The notes beneath the pieces were generated by a model. The model was given only the letters and a program-made list of their open reading frames with translations. It did not search any database and had not been told where the DNA came from. The translations under genes were made by a program, and so were the position numbers. Positions 28,751 through 38,245 of a DNA stretch of 64,000 nt are shown piece by piece. Within the stretch, counting starts at the first letter, position 1, and each line of letters begins with the position of its first letter. Source of the DNA: CAVYXF01 sp963772335 (GTDB lineage: Bacteria > Pseudomonadota > Alphaproteobacteria > Rhizobiales > Rhodomicrobiaceae). The stretch lies in NCBI GenBank assembly GCA_963772335.1, contig CAVYXF010000004.1, positions 1 through 64,000 on the forward strand, read 5' to 3'.

Positions 28751-29587
28751 ATGATCGAAGCACCGCAGGTCTGGCTTAACGGTCGATTGCTGCCGGAAGA
28801 AGAGGCGAGCCTGTCGATCTTCGACCGCGGCTTCACTCTCGGCGACGGCGTCTTCGAGACGCTGCGTGTGCGAGCGGGGTGTCCACTCTGGCTCGCCGAT
28901 CACCTTGCGCGGTTCCGCCATGGCGCTGCTGTGCTCGGCATCCCAGTGCCTTTCGACGACAGCGAGATCGAGCGCGGGCTCCTGACCTTGGTTGAAGCGC
29001 GGGGCCATGCCGATGCCTCGCTGCGCTTGACCATGAGCCGCGGCCCCTCACAGGCGCGGGGTCTCTGGCCGCCAGCCCTGCCGATGACGCCAACAATCCT
29101 TGCCACGGTAACGCCGCTCTCCAGCGCGGCCCGGCCACCGCTCAAGCTGATCGTCGCCGAAAGGGTGCGCCGTAATGAGCACTCGCCGTTGTCGCTGATC
29201 AAGTCACTAAACTACGGCGACAATATCCTAGCGCGCCGCGAGGCCGAGAGTTGGGGCGCGGATGACGCGCTGATGATGAACAGCGCAGGGCGGATCACCT
29301 GCGGGACTGTCGGCAATGTTTTCCTCCGAATCGGGGGACGATGGGTGACCCCGCCAGTTGCCGACGGCATCCTTTCCGGCACCGCGCGGCGTCGGCTGAT
29401 GCCGATGCTGGCTGCAACGGAGCGCTCGATCGATCGCAACGATCTCGGACAGGCCGAGGCCGGCTTTCTGAGCAACAGCCTCAGCCTTTCCGCCATTGGC
29501 GAACTTGAGGGCCGCGCCTTGGGCGATGTCAGCGTCGTCATCGGGGACCTTGCGCTCTTTGAAAAAGAGCCGGGTACCGTTACATAG
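28751..29587 (+). CDS. Class IV PLP aminotransferase / aminodeoxychorismate lyase-like
   Basis: The 278-residue product is a fold-type IV PLP enzyme. The start VWLNGRLLPEEEASLSIFDR and FTLGDGVFETLR are typical, the PLP lysine lies in LIKSLNYGDNILARREA, and GTVGNVFLR marks the phosphate site. It could be PabC, which releases pyruvate from aminodeoxychorismate to give p-aminobenzoate, or a D-amino-acid or branched-chain transaminase. The pabB gene 33 bases downstream makes PabC most likely. Confidence 0.85.
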   Translation: MIEAPQVWLNGRLLPEEEASLSIFDRGFTLGDGVFETLRVRAGCPLWLADHLARFRHGAAVLGIPVPFDDSEIERGLLTLVEARGHADASLRLTMSRGPSQARGLWPPALPMTPTILATVTPLSSAARPPLKLIVAERVRRNEHSPLSLIKSLNYGDNILARREAESWGADDALMMNSAGRITCGTVGNVFLRIGGRWVTPPVADGILSGTARRRLMPMLAATERSIDRNDLGQAEAGFLSNSLSLSAIGELEGRALGDVSVVIGDLALFEKEPGTVT

Positions 29588-29620
29588 TCAGCCAGCGCTT
29601 TCACCCTGTGGTTTCGCATT

Positions 29621-31105
29621 TTGCAATCGATAAAGGCCTCCTCCGCCAGTGAAGTTCAACAGCAGACTCTTCAGGCTTGCTGGCGCGAGCTGCCTTTTGC
29701 CCTTGATACGGCTGCGGCCTTCCGCGCGCTCTATAGCGGGTCACCCGCCGCCTTTTGGCTCGACAGCAGCCGCAGCGGCTATTCGGGCGGGCGCTGGTCA
29801 TTCATGGGCGATGCGAGCGGCCCGTTCGCTTCGGTGATCACCTATGATGTCGCGAACTCAGAGCTGATCCGGCAGGATCACAGCGGTGTCGCAAGCGAGC
29901 CCGGAGGTCTGTTCGCCTATCTCGAGGGAAGCCGTCGCGGTGCGCCAGTGGGCGCGCCGCCCTGCCCGCTTCTTGGCGGCCATGTCGGCTGGCTCGGCTA
30001 TGAATTGCAGAGCGAATGCGGATCATCCGTCAAGCGGCAGGCAACTACGCCGGACGCCTTCTTCATCCGCGCCGACCGCTTCATCGCGGTCGATCACATC
30101 GCGGCGCGCACTTACGTCGTGGCGCTCGCCTCCTCCGGAGACGAGGCGGCAGCAAAGGCATGGGTCGAGCCCATCGAGGCCCGGCTTCGCGCGCTTTCAC
30201 CAGTACAGGAGCCACGGGGCAGTCTCCGCGCGCCAATCGAATTCCAGCTCGACCGCGACCGCACTACTTATCTCGCCGACATCGCGCAGTGTCTCCAATG
30301 GATCGGCGAAGGGCAGACCTATCAGGTCTGCCTGACCAACGCGCTGCGCTGCACTGCCGAGATCGATCCCCTTGATCTCTACTGCACGCTGCGCCGGCTC
30401 AACCCTGCGCCCTATGCGGCTTTCATCCGCTTCCCCGGCGGCGCGGTGCTCAGCGCGTCACCAGAGCGGTTTCTCGCGGTCGACGGGCAAGGACGCGTCG
30501 AGGCCAAGCCGATTAAGGGCACCATCCGCCGCGCCCCCCATCCGATGCTGGACGCAGCACTCGCCGAATCCTTGCGTATCAGCGAGAAGGATCGCGCCGA
30601 GAACCTGATGATCGTTGATCTGCTGCGGAACGATCTCTCCCGCGTCTGCCAGATCGGCTCGGTCGAGGTGCCATCGCTGATGGCGATCGAGAGCTTTGCC
30701 ACGGTGCATCAACTGGTCTCGACGGTGCAGGGGCGCCTCCGGCCGGAATGCTCGGCCATCGACCTGATCCGGGCGGCTTTCCCCGGCGGCTCGATGACCG
30801 GTGCGCCCAAGCTGCATACGTTGAAGCTGATCGACCGGCTGGAGCAGCGCGCGCGCGGGATCTATTCCGGCGCCCTCGGATGGATCGGCGATGACGGGGC
30901 GATGGATTTGAGCATCGTGATCCGCACTATCGTCGCGCAAGGGAACCAGCTCAGCATCGGGGCCGGCGGCGGCATCGTCGCGGACTCACAGCCAGAAGCC
31001 GAGTTTGAGGAAATGCTCCTGAAAGCCCGCGCGCTAGTGCATGCCATTGTGCTTGCGGCCACCGGGGATCTCAGCGAGGAGCGCTATCGAATTTCCGGGA
31101 TCTGA
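29621..31105 (+). CDS. pabB: Aminodeoxychorismate synthase component I
   Basis: PabB aminates chorismate to aminodeoxychorismate for folate synthesis. The 494-residue product has the chorismate-binding domain with PIKGTIRRAPHP, EKDRAENLMIVDLLRNDLS and FPGGSMTGAPKLHTLKLID. The lysine of PIKGT is the residue that separates PabB from anthranilate synthase. The start is uncertain: TTG fits the family length but lacks a clear ribosome binding site, and no ATG lies nearby. The glutamine amidotransferase PabA is not in this window. It forms a folate pair with the upstream aminotransferase. Confidence 0.9.
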   Translation: MQSIKASSASEVQQQTLQACWRELPFALDTAAAFRALYSGSPAAFWLDSSRSGYSGGRWSFMGDASGPFASVITYDVANSELIRQDHSGVASEPGGLFAYLEGSRRGAPVGAPPCPLLGGHVGWLGYELQSECGSSVKRQATTPDAFFIRADRFIAVDHIAARTYVVALASSGDEAAAKAWVEPIEARLRALSPVQEPRGSLRAPIEFQLDRDRTTYLADIAQCLQWIGEGQTYQVCLTNALRCTAEIDPLDLYCTLRRLNPAPYAAFIRFPGGAVLSASPERFLAVDGQGRVEAKPIKGTIRRAPHPMLDAALAESLRISEKDRAENLMIVDLLRNDLSRVCQIGSVEVPSLMAIESFATVHQLVSTVQGRLRPECSAIDLIRAAFPGGSMTGAPKLHTLKLIDRLEQRARGIYSGALGWIGDDGAMDLSIVIRTIVAQGNQLSIGAGGGIVADSQPEAEFEEMLLKARALVHAIVLAATGDLSEERYRISGI

Positions 31106-31130
31106 AGTGACAAGCTTGGAGGAAGGCCGA

Positions 31131-31478
31131 TATTCGTCCACTCAGCCGTAGCCCGGATGGAGCGGAGCGAAATCCGGGACACCTATCACGCCGATCCGTC
31201 GGTCCCAGGTTACGCTCTGCTTCACCCGGGCCACAATCCGATACGATATTCATCCACTCAGCCGTAGCCCGGATGGAGCGGAGCGAAATCCGGGACACCT
31301 ATCACGCCGATCCGTCGGTCCCAGGTTACGCTTCGCTTCACCCGGGCCACAATCCGATACGATATTCATCCACTCAGCGTAGCCCGGATGGAGCAAAGGG
31401 AAATCCGGGACACCTATCCCGCCGATCCGTCGGTCCCGGGTTACGCTTCGCTTCACCCGGGCTACGATCCGATAAGCC
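31131..31478. repeat. Three tandem 116-bp REP-like units
   Basis: Three nearly identical units begin at 31131, 31247 and 31363, each opening TATTC(A/G)TCCACTCAGC. Each unit holds two hairpins: one from CCCGGAT...ATCCGGG with the spacer GGAGCGGAGCGAA, and one from CCCGGGT or CCAGGTT through ACCCGGG. The third unit differs most (AGCAAAGGGAAA in the first hairpin). The palindromic GTAGCCCGGATG motif belongs to the REP type seen in many proteobacteria. The array fills the gap between the convergent pabB and DMT genes. Confidence 0.92.
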
Positions 31479-31479
31479 A

Positions 31480-32433
31480 TTAATCGCGAATGTCGCTGGA
31501 GAGGCTTGCCGTGGCCGGGCCGTCGGCTTTCACCACCACCCGCTCGCGGTGCAGCAGATAAAGGCCCGACGCGATGATTATCGCGCCGCCCGCCGCCGTC
31601 CACACGCTCGGGACATCATGGAAGACCAGATAGCCGAGCGTCGCCTGGAACAGGATGCTGATATAGGTGAAGGGGGCAAGCACGGGGGCCGGCGCGCGCC
31701 TATGCGCCAGGATCAGCATGTAATGGCCGACGCCGCCCCACAGGCCAGTCGAGATCATCAAGAGCCAAGTGATCCAGCTCTGAGGCCAGGTCCACACCGA
31801 AAAGGCAAGGGGCGCCAGGGCGAGGAGCCCTGGAAGCGGCGAATAGACCTGGGTCACGGGCGAGGGATCATAACGCGCCAGATAGCGTGTCGAGATGGTG
31901 TAGAACGCATAGCAGAGTGTCGCGAGGAAGGAGTAGATGACGGCCCAGTGGATGCCGCCGAAGCCCGGCCGGATAACCAGGATCACCCCCGAAAATCCGA
32001 CCAGGACGGCCATCATCCGCCGCCAGCCGATCCATTCGCCCAGCAGCGGCCCTGCGAGTACCGCGACCAGGAACGGCGTGAGGAAGAATATCGTCACCGA
32101 CTGGTCGAGCTGCAGATAGCGCAGCGCGGCGAAGTTGCAGGCGGTCGAGCCGAGCAGAAAGATGCCGCGCAAGAATTGCAGCCATGGCTTGTTCGAGCGC
32201 AGCGCCCGAGCAGCATTGCGGGGGCCGAAAATCACCATATTGAATGCGACATGGCTAGCAAATCGCATCCAAACGGCCTGAAACAGCGGCACGGCGGTGA
32301 TCGTCACCACATATTTCGCGGTTGAATCGAGCAGGGCAAAGAAAGCGATTGCCGCGCACATCAGGCCAATGGCCTTCAGCCGCGAGCTTTCCTCCAGCAG
32401 CAGGCTTTTTGTGGGCATCAGGGGATCCGGCAT
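31480..32433 (-). CDS. DMT-superfamily (EamA) transporter
   Basis: The 317-residue protein has about ten transmembrane segments in two EamA repeats, including AIAFFALLDSTAKYVV, SVTIFFLTPFLVAVLAGPLLGE and APFTYISILFQATLGYLVF. Members move metabolites such as amino acids, nucleotide precursors or drugs. I start at MPDPLMPTKS; a longer frame adds an Arg-rich segment without family likeness. The stop lies directly beside the third repeat unit. The substrate is unknown. Confidence 0.9.
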   Translation of the reverse strand: MPDPLMPTKSLLLEESSRLKAIGLMCAAIAFFALLDSTAKYVVTITAVPLFQAVWMRFASHVAFNMVIFGPRNAARALRSNKPWLQFLRGIFLLGSTACNFAALRYLQLDQSVTIFFLTPFLVAVLAGPLLGEWIGWRRMMAVLVGFSGVILVIRPGFGGIHWAVIYSFLATLCYAFYTISTRYLARYDPSPVTQVYSPLPGLLALAPLAFSVWTWPQSWITWLLMISTGLWGGVGHYMLILAHRRAPAPVLAPFTYISILFQATLGYLVFHDVPSVWTAAGGAIIIASGLYLLHRERVVVKADGPATASLSSDIRD

Positions 32434-32676
32434 GAGAACTGCACGCCTAGCCGAGTGCAGGCGCCGGTGCAAGAAGAACGTTCGGCCTGGGGAACGCTCC
32501 TGTGCGAACAGCGGACGTCGATACGGCGACGGCCAGGGGCTCGCTTCCCTCGATGCGGCGGAACCGTCTGCGCAAAACGCCCGGGATGACAGCCACGCGA
32601 TCCCGTCATACACTTGTGGGCAGCGTGTAAACAGAGCGCGAGATCAACGAGGGCGTCGTCGATAGCGGGAACGAGA

Positions 32677-33153
32677 ATGCCCTACGGAGCAGAAAGCAGG
32701 TCGCAGCGAATTCGTTTCGCCCTTGCCGTGTTTGGCGCAATTGTGCCGGGACTAACCGTGCAGGCAGCGATCAATGCGGGGCTTAACCCCGATGAGGCGA
32801 GGGACGCAGCCCCCTTCGTCTACAGCATGCCGGAAGGCGAGGTCAGCCTGACCGGCTTCCATTGCGGCAACATCAATGCACCGAGCACCGCCGCCTTTGC
32901 AATCGATCCGAATGATATCGAGACGCCGCCAACCATCGGGTTGGAGCTGGTGCTGGATGGCAGTTTACCGTCGGCCGGTCTAGCCAGTCATGCAGCACCC
33001 GACGAGGAGATCCGCAATCCGCTGAGTGCAAGGCTGAGCCGGATCATCGTCGAGGATGGCTCCTCGCTGGTGGATGGCGGAGGGACGGAGGAGGTCTCGC
33101 TGCCTGAGGCATCGATGAGCGTCGCCGATCTGGTCGACCGCTGCCGGCCATAA
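32677..33153 (+). CDS. Uncharacterised exported protein
   Basis: I do not recognise this 158-residue protein. It has a hydrophobic N-terminal segment (IRFALAVFGAIVPGLTVQA) that looks like a signal peptide, and an acidic mature part with two cysteines (GFHCGN and DRCRP) that could pair. Start at MPYGAESRSQ was chosen for the signal-like segment; the frame is open upstream. It is 144 bases before the larger exported protein on the same strand. Confidence 0.6.
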   Translation: MPYGAESRSQRIRFALAVFGAIVPGLTVQAAINAGLNPDEARDAAPFVYSMPEGEVSLTGFHCGNINAPSTAAFAIDPNDIETPPTIGLELVLDGSLPSAGLASHAAPDEEIRNPLSARLSRIIVEDGSSLVDGGGTEEVSLPEASMSVADLVDRCRP

Positions 33154-33297
33154 GCAGGCCCGCGCGGGTGTTTTGCCTTGCGCGAGGCCTTCTGGCTGAA
33201 TGGAACGCTCTGCATGAGGGGTGGGCGAATCGGCGGTTTCGCGTTTGAATAGGCCTCGCCGGGTTCCGCCGGCACAGCCGATATCCGGGGGGATGTC

Positions 33298-34548
33298 ATG
33301 TTTTTAGCCGCACCGGCACGCTGGGGGCTGCTCTCCCTTGGGGTGGCTGGTCTTCTGGTCGCGGCCGAACCGGAGGCCGGAGAGAAGGTGGGCGCCCTTC
33401 CGCCTGTGCCGGTCCGCAACCCTGCTCCGCGTCTGAAATCCCCTGAAGAAGCGGCGTATTATGCCAAGCTCAAGGAGTACCGGCGTATCCGGGACGCCTT
33501 CGAAAGCGAGGCCAGCACCTATTGGCAGCGGGTCGCCGAGAAGCGGCAAGCGCGGCGCAAGCAACGCGCAGAAGGCCGCAGCATCACCTTAAAGGACTAC
33601 GTGCTCGATCATCCGCCCAGCTATAGCGGCCCGCCTGAGCCGGTGCCGCCGCCCTCGCTCATCAAGCCATCGCACCCGTCTCCCGAGGCGGTCCCGATCC
33701 CCGTGGTGGCCGACTTCCTCGAGCAGGCGAAGGCCCATTTCGGCTTCACCCCCGACACTCCGACGAGCGAGGCAGCGTTTAAGCGCGCTTATGCCGAAGC
33801 GGCGGTGAAGGTTGGCATCCGCAAGGACCAGGCGGTGCGGATCTATGGCTTCGAGGCGAGCGGAAACGGCCGCTTTGATGTGCAGGCGGGCCTCGAATCC
33901 GGCAAGCCGAAGCGGCGCGCGATCAGCACTGCGCTCGGCTACAACCAGCTGCTTGTCACCAATACGCTGAGCATTCTCGCCGAGGAGGGTGACCGCTTCC
34001 TCGCGGTCCTCGCCGAGAAGGCCGCCGGCGCCTCGCCTGAACGCCGTTTGCGCATCGAGGCCAAGATCGCCACGCTCAAACAGATGATCCACTTCGCCCA
34101 CACGGTGCCGAAGAGATGGGATGCGCAGGACGAGCTCGCCCGAACGCCCAAGGCGTGGGGTGTTCACGCGCTCAATCTCGACATCGACGTCGGCCCGCTG
34201 CTGCAAGCACAGAAGCTGGCCGACTCTGTGCTGTTTGCGCAGAGGAAGGGCTATGGCGGCCGGCTGACCGCCGCCGAGCTGGAAATGATGAACCTGATGG
34301 GCGACGGCTCGGGGTTCGATGTGATCTCGATGCCGGATGAAATGCGGACCAAAGTCCCGACCGCCAACATGTTCCAGCGCGGCGGCTATGAGCGCAACCC
34401 GATCGTGCGCAAATACAACACCATTGCCAGCCTGTTGTCGGTGACAGATGCGAGGATGGACAGCCAGAGCGATCTTGCCGGCGCCAAGGAGATGGAGGCA
34501 GCGTTCGAAGCCGTCACCGCGCCGGCTGACAACGCGCCGGTGCGCTGA
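33298..34548 (+). CDS. Uncharacterised exported protein with transglycosylase-like motif
   Basis: The 416-residue product starts with a hydrophobic segment (WGLLSLGVAGLLVAAEP) and a charged, helical region (residues about 45-100), then a proline-rich linker. The central part IYGFEASGNGRFDVQAG followed by AISTALGYNQLL recalls lytic transglycosylases, where a catalytic glutamate precedes a glycine-rich stretch and a tyrosine-glutamine pair. I cannot name the family with confidence. If the resemblance holds, Glu in GFEASG would be catalytic and the protein would act on peptidoglycan in the periplasm. Confidence 0.68.
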   Translation: MFLAAPARWGLLSLGVAGLLVAAEPEAGEKVGALPPVPVRNPAPRLKSPEEAAYYAKLKEYRRIRDAFESEASTYWQRVAEKRQARRKQRAEGRSITLKDYVLDHPPSYSGPPEPVPPPSLIKPSHPSPEAVPIPVVADFLEQAKAHFGFTPDTPTSEAAFKRAYAEAAVKVGIRKDQAVRIYGFEASGNGRFDVQAGLESGKPKRRAISTALGYNQLLVTNTLSILAEEGDRFLAVLAEKAAGASPERRLRIEAKIATLKQMIHFAHTVPKRWDAQDELARTPKAWGVHALNLDIDVGPLLQAQKLADSVLFAQRKGYGGRLTAAELEMMNLMGDGSGFDVISMPDEMRTKVPTANMFQRGGYERNPIVRKYNTIASLLSVTDARMDSQSDLAGAKEMEAAFEAVTAPADNAPVR

Positions 34549-34554
34549 ACGGGC

Positions 34555-35088
34555 CTATTCCGCAAAATCGGGCCAGTTGCGGTCCTTATCGGAAATGATC
34601 GCCGGCTCGGCTATCGGCCATTCGACGCCGAGCGCCGGATCGTTCCAGCGAATTCCACGCTCAAAACCCGGCGCATAGAATTGCGAGATGAGATAGAGCA
34701 GTTCGCTGTCGTCCTCGAGGGTGAGATAGCCGTTGGCGCAGCGCTTCGGCACATAGAGCATCCGATAGTTCGCAGCCGTCAACTCCACGGTGATATGCCG
34801 CTTATAGGCAGGGCTTTCGCGGCGCAGATCGACCAGTACGAAATGAATAGCCCCGCGTGTGCAGCGGATGAGCTTGTCCTCCTCTTGCGGGGCGGCCTGA
34901 TAGTGAAAGCCACGCAGCGTGTGCTTGTAGCGGTTTTGCGAGATATTCACCTGTGCGATACGAGACGCCAGGCCGTGTGCTTGGAACTCGCGCTCACACC
35001 AGGCGCGGGCAAAGAAGCCGCGATCATCCTCACGCCGCTCGGGTTCGACGATATGGGCGCCAGGTATGGAAGTCGCTTCGAAGATCAA
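34555..35088 (-). CDS. dTDP-4-dehydrorhamnose 3,5-epimerase-like protein
   Basis: The 177-residue cupin matches RmlC/RfbC: DDRGFFARAW, HTLRGFHYQ with the catalytic histidine, RGAIHFVLVDLR, and the ending FYAPGFERGIRWNDPALGVEWP. RmlC epimerises dTDP-4-keto-6-deoxyglucose for rhamnose synthesis. The other rml genes are not adjacent, and the substrate loop YVPKRCANGYLTLED differs from the usual VPPGFAHGF, so it may act on a related nucleotide sugar. It ends six bases after the convergent exported-protein gene. Confidence 0.87.
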   Translation of the reverse strand: MIFEATSIPGAHIVEPERREDDRGFFARAWCEREFQAHGLASRIAQVNISQNRYKHTLRGFHYQAAPQEEDKLIRCTRGAIHFVLVDLRRESPAYKRHITVELTAANYRMLYVPKRCANGYLTLEDDSELLYLISQFYAPGFERGIRWNDPALGVEWPIAEPAIISDKDRNWPDFAE

Positions 35089-35164
35089 GATAGCCTCTCA
35101 TTTTATTGCGGGCTGATCAGCCGCGCGCTTTCTCGATCTTTAGCCAACGACCTTAAGCTTGCCT

Positions 35165-35758
35165 CTAGCTCTCCTCAACGCGCCGCATCATGAAATGATA
35201 TTCGCGGTTCGGGCGCATATCGGTCGCGGCCGCGATGCGGTTGGACATGTTGAAGAAGCCAGTAACCGACGCGATGTCCCAGATGTCGCGGTCGGAGAAG
35301 CCGGCTCTGCGCAGCACCTCGCGGTCGGTCTCCTCGATTTTGTCCGGGCTTTCGGTGAGCTTCACAGCAAAGTCGAGCATGGCCTTCTGCCGCAGCGGAA
35401 GGTCCGCCGCGCGGTAGTTCTGCGCGATCAGCTCACCCATCAGCGGATCGCCGGCGCGCTGACGCACCGCTGCCCCATGGGCGGTCAGGCAGTAATGGCA
35501 GTGGTTTACTGCGCTGACAGCAACCGCGATCATCTCGCGCTCAAGCTTTGTCAGGCCACTGTCAGCCAGCATTAGATTATCCACCATGTCGATGAAGGCT
35601 TTCAGCTTCACCGCATCGAAGGCGTAGGCGAGCAGCACATTGGGGATGAAGCCGAGCTTCTCCAGACACTTGTCGAAATAGGCGCGCAAAGCTGCATCCA
35701 GCTCCGCCTGGGGGCCCATATCGAGTGCTGTGGGCTGACTGTCCTCGTCCCGCGCCAT
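35165..35758 (-). CDS. AhpD-like/carboxymuconolactone decarboxylase-family peroxidase-related protein
   Basis: The 197-residue helical protein carries the AhpD-type active site EREMIAVAVSAVNHCHYC followed by LTAH, with the CxxC pair and downstream histidine. It resembles the peroxidase-related enzyme subgroup, usually near 190 residues. I start at MARDEDSQPT because GGAGGA lies five bases upstream; an ATG 21 bases earlier is possible. A role in peroxide defence is likely but unproven. It diverges from mdh. Confidence 0.87.
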   Translation of the reverse strand: MARDEDSQPTALDMGPQAELDAALRAYFDKCLEKLGFIPNVLLAYAFDAVKLKAFIDMVDNLMLADSGLTKLEREMIAVAVSAVNHCHYCLTAHGAAVRQRAGDPLMGELIAQNYRAADLPLRQKAMLDFAVKLTESPDKIEETDREVLRRAGFSDRDIWDIASVTGFFNMSNRIAAATDMRPNREYHFMMRRVEES

Positions 35759-35902
35759 GTCTTCCTCCAACGTTTTCATCACTCCGTTTTCGGCTTTGAG
35801 CCTAGTTTCCGAGGAGTCCGGCGGCAAGTCCAAGCTTGTGCCGATCGGTGAGCGGCAGCTCCCGCTTTTCCGGGCATAATCCATGACAGGAATTTAGGTA
35901 TA

Positions 35903-35912
35903 TGGTATACCA
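35903..35912. promoter_or_regulatory. Palindrome TGGTATACCA upstream of mdh
   Basis: This perfect ten-base palindrome lies about 90 bases before the mdh start in an AT-rich stretch, between divergent genes. Sites of the form TGGT...ACCA are used by FadR-subfamily GntR regulators. It could be an operator of the TCA operon; the regulator is not in the window. Confidence 0.35.
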
Positions 35913-35982
35913 GACAGTGGCCGTCTTGCGGCGGACCATCTTTCGGTTTAACCACGATGGAACCTGACCAAGCGCAACCTAA

Positions 35983-36975
<993 letters not shown>

Positions 36976-36988
36976 CATGTATTAAGAG

Positions 36989-37012
36989 GGCGGCCTTTGA
37001 GCCGCCTTTTTT
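36989..37012 (+). terminator. Intrinsic terminator between mdh and sucC
   Basis: A six-pair GC stem GGCGGC / GCCGCC with a six-base loop is followed directly by six T. Only 30 bases separate the T run from the sucC ATG, leaving little room for a promoter, so partial read-through or a promoter inside mdh or the hairpin region must supply sucC. Confidence 0.85.
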
Positions 37013-37042
37013 CATTTCGGTAATCCAAGGCTGGGGTGCGCA

Positions 37043-38245
37043 ATGAACATCCATGAATATCAGGCAAAGGCGCTGCTTGCGGACTACGGCGTTCCGGTCG
37101 CCAAAGGCGGGGCGGCGTTCACGGTCGATGAGGCCGTCAGCGCGGCTGAGCGGCTTCCCGGACCAGTCTGGGTGGTCAAGGCGCAGATCCATGCCGGCGG
37201 GCGCGGCAAGGGCAAGTTCAAGGAGCCGGCGGCCGGCGAAAAGGGCGGCGTGCGCCTCGCCAAGTCCATCGATGAGGTGAGGACCTTCGCCAGCCAGATG
37301 CTGGGCAACACACTCGTCACCCATCAGAGCGGCCCCGAGGGCAAGAAGGTGCAGCGCCTCTATGTCGAGGACGGCTCGGCGATCAAGCGCGAGCTCTATC
37401 TGTCCGCCCTGATCGACCGCGCCTCATCGCGGCTCGCCTTCATCTGCTCCACCGAGGGCGGTATGGACATCGAGGAAGTCGCGCATAACACGCCCGAGAA
37501 GATCATGACGCTGACCATCGATCCGGCGGCCGGCTATTTCCCCTTTATCGGCCGCAAGATCGGCTTCGCCCTCGGCCTTAAGGGCAATCAGGTGAAGCAG
37601 TGCGTGGCGCTGATCGAGAAGCTGACCAAGGCGTTCCTCGACAAGGATATGAGCCTCCTCGAGATCAACCCGCTGGTGGTCACTGAGAGCGGCGATCTGC
37701 TCTGCCTCGACGCCAAGGTGAATTTCGACGGCAATGCGCTGTTTCGCCATCCCGATGTCGTCGCGCTGCGCGACCTCGCCGAGGAAGACCCGGCCGAGGT
37801 GATGGCCTCCAAATTCGACCTGTCCTATGTGAAGCTCGACGGCAATATCGGCTGCCTAGTGAATGGCGCCGGCCTGGCGATGGCCACCATGGACATCATC
37901 AAGCTCTATGGCGAGGAGCCGGCCAACTTCCTCGATGTCGGGGGCGGTGCGTCCAAGGAGAAGGTGACCGAGGCGTTCAAGATCATCCTCTCCGACCCCA
38001 ATGTTAAGGGCATCCTGGTCAACATCTTTGGCGGGATCATGCGCTGCGACATCATCGCCGAGGGCATCATCGCTGCCGCGCGCGAGATGGATCTGAAGGT
38101 GCCGCTGGTGGTGCGCCTCGAGGGCACCAATGTCGAGCTCGGCAAGAAGATCCTGCGCGAATCCGGCCTTGCCGTCATCCCCGCCGACGACCTTGCAGAC
38201 GCGGCGGAGAAGATCGTCGCCCAGGTGCGCGGGAAGGCCGCCTGA
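37043..38245 (+). CDS. sucC: Succinyl-CoA synthetase beta subunit (ADP-forming)
   Basis: SucC carries the nucleotide and succinate sites of succinyl-CoA synthetase. The 400-residue product starts [17 protein letters not shown], has the ATP-grasp part [17 protein letters not shown], the signature region [17 protein letters not shown] and [15 protein letters not shown]. Length and motifs are standard. Its stop TGA overlaps by one base the ATG of a sulfotransferase gene instead of leading to sucD, its usual neighbour. Confidence 0.97.
   Translation: MNIHEYQAKALLADYGVPVAKGGAAFTVDEAVSAAERLPGPVWVVKAQIHAGGRGKGKFKEPAAGEKGGVRLAKSIDEVRTFASQMLGNTLVTHQSGPEGKKVQRLYVEDGSAIKRELYLSALIDRASSRLAFICSTEGGMDIEEVAHNTPEKIMTLTIDPAAGYFPFIGRKIGFALGLKGNQVKQCVALIEKLTKAFLDKDMSLLEINPLVVTESGDLLCLDAKVNFDGNALFRHPDVVALRDLAEEDPAEVMASKFDLSYVKLDGNIGCLVNGAGLAMATMDIIKLYGEEPANFLDVGGGASKEKVTEAFKIILSDPNVKGILVNIFGGIMRCDIIAEGIIAAAREMDLKVPLVVRLEGTNVELGKKILRESGLAVIPADDLADAAEKIVAQVRGKAA

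Noticed and set aside
28751..29587. Branched-chain aminotransferase IlvE
   Set aside because: The length and the adjoining pabB favour the PabC role, though sequence alone does not exclude another class IV transaminase.
31131..31478. The 116-bp tandem units as a CRISPR array
   Set aside because: Units are contiguous without unique spacers, number only three and consist of REP-like hairpins; no cas gene is present.
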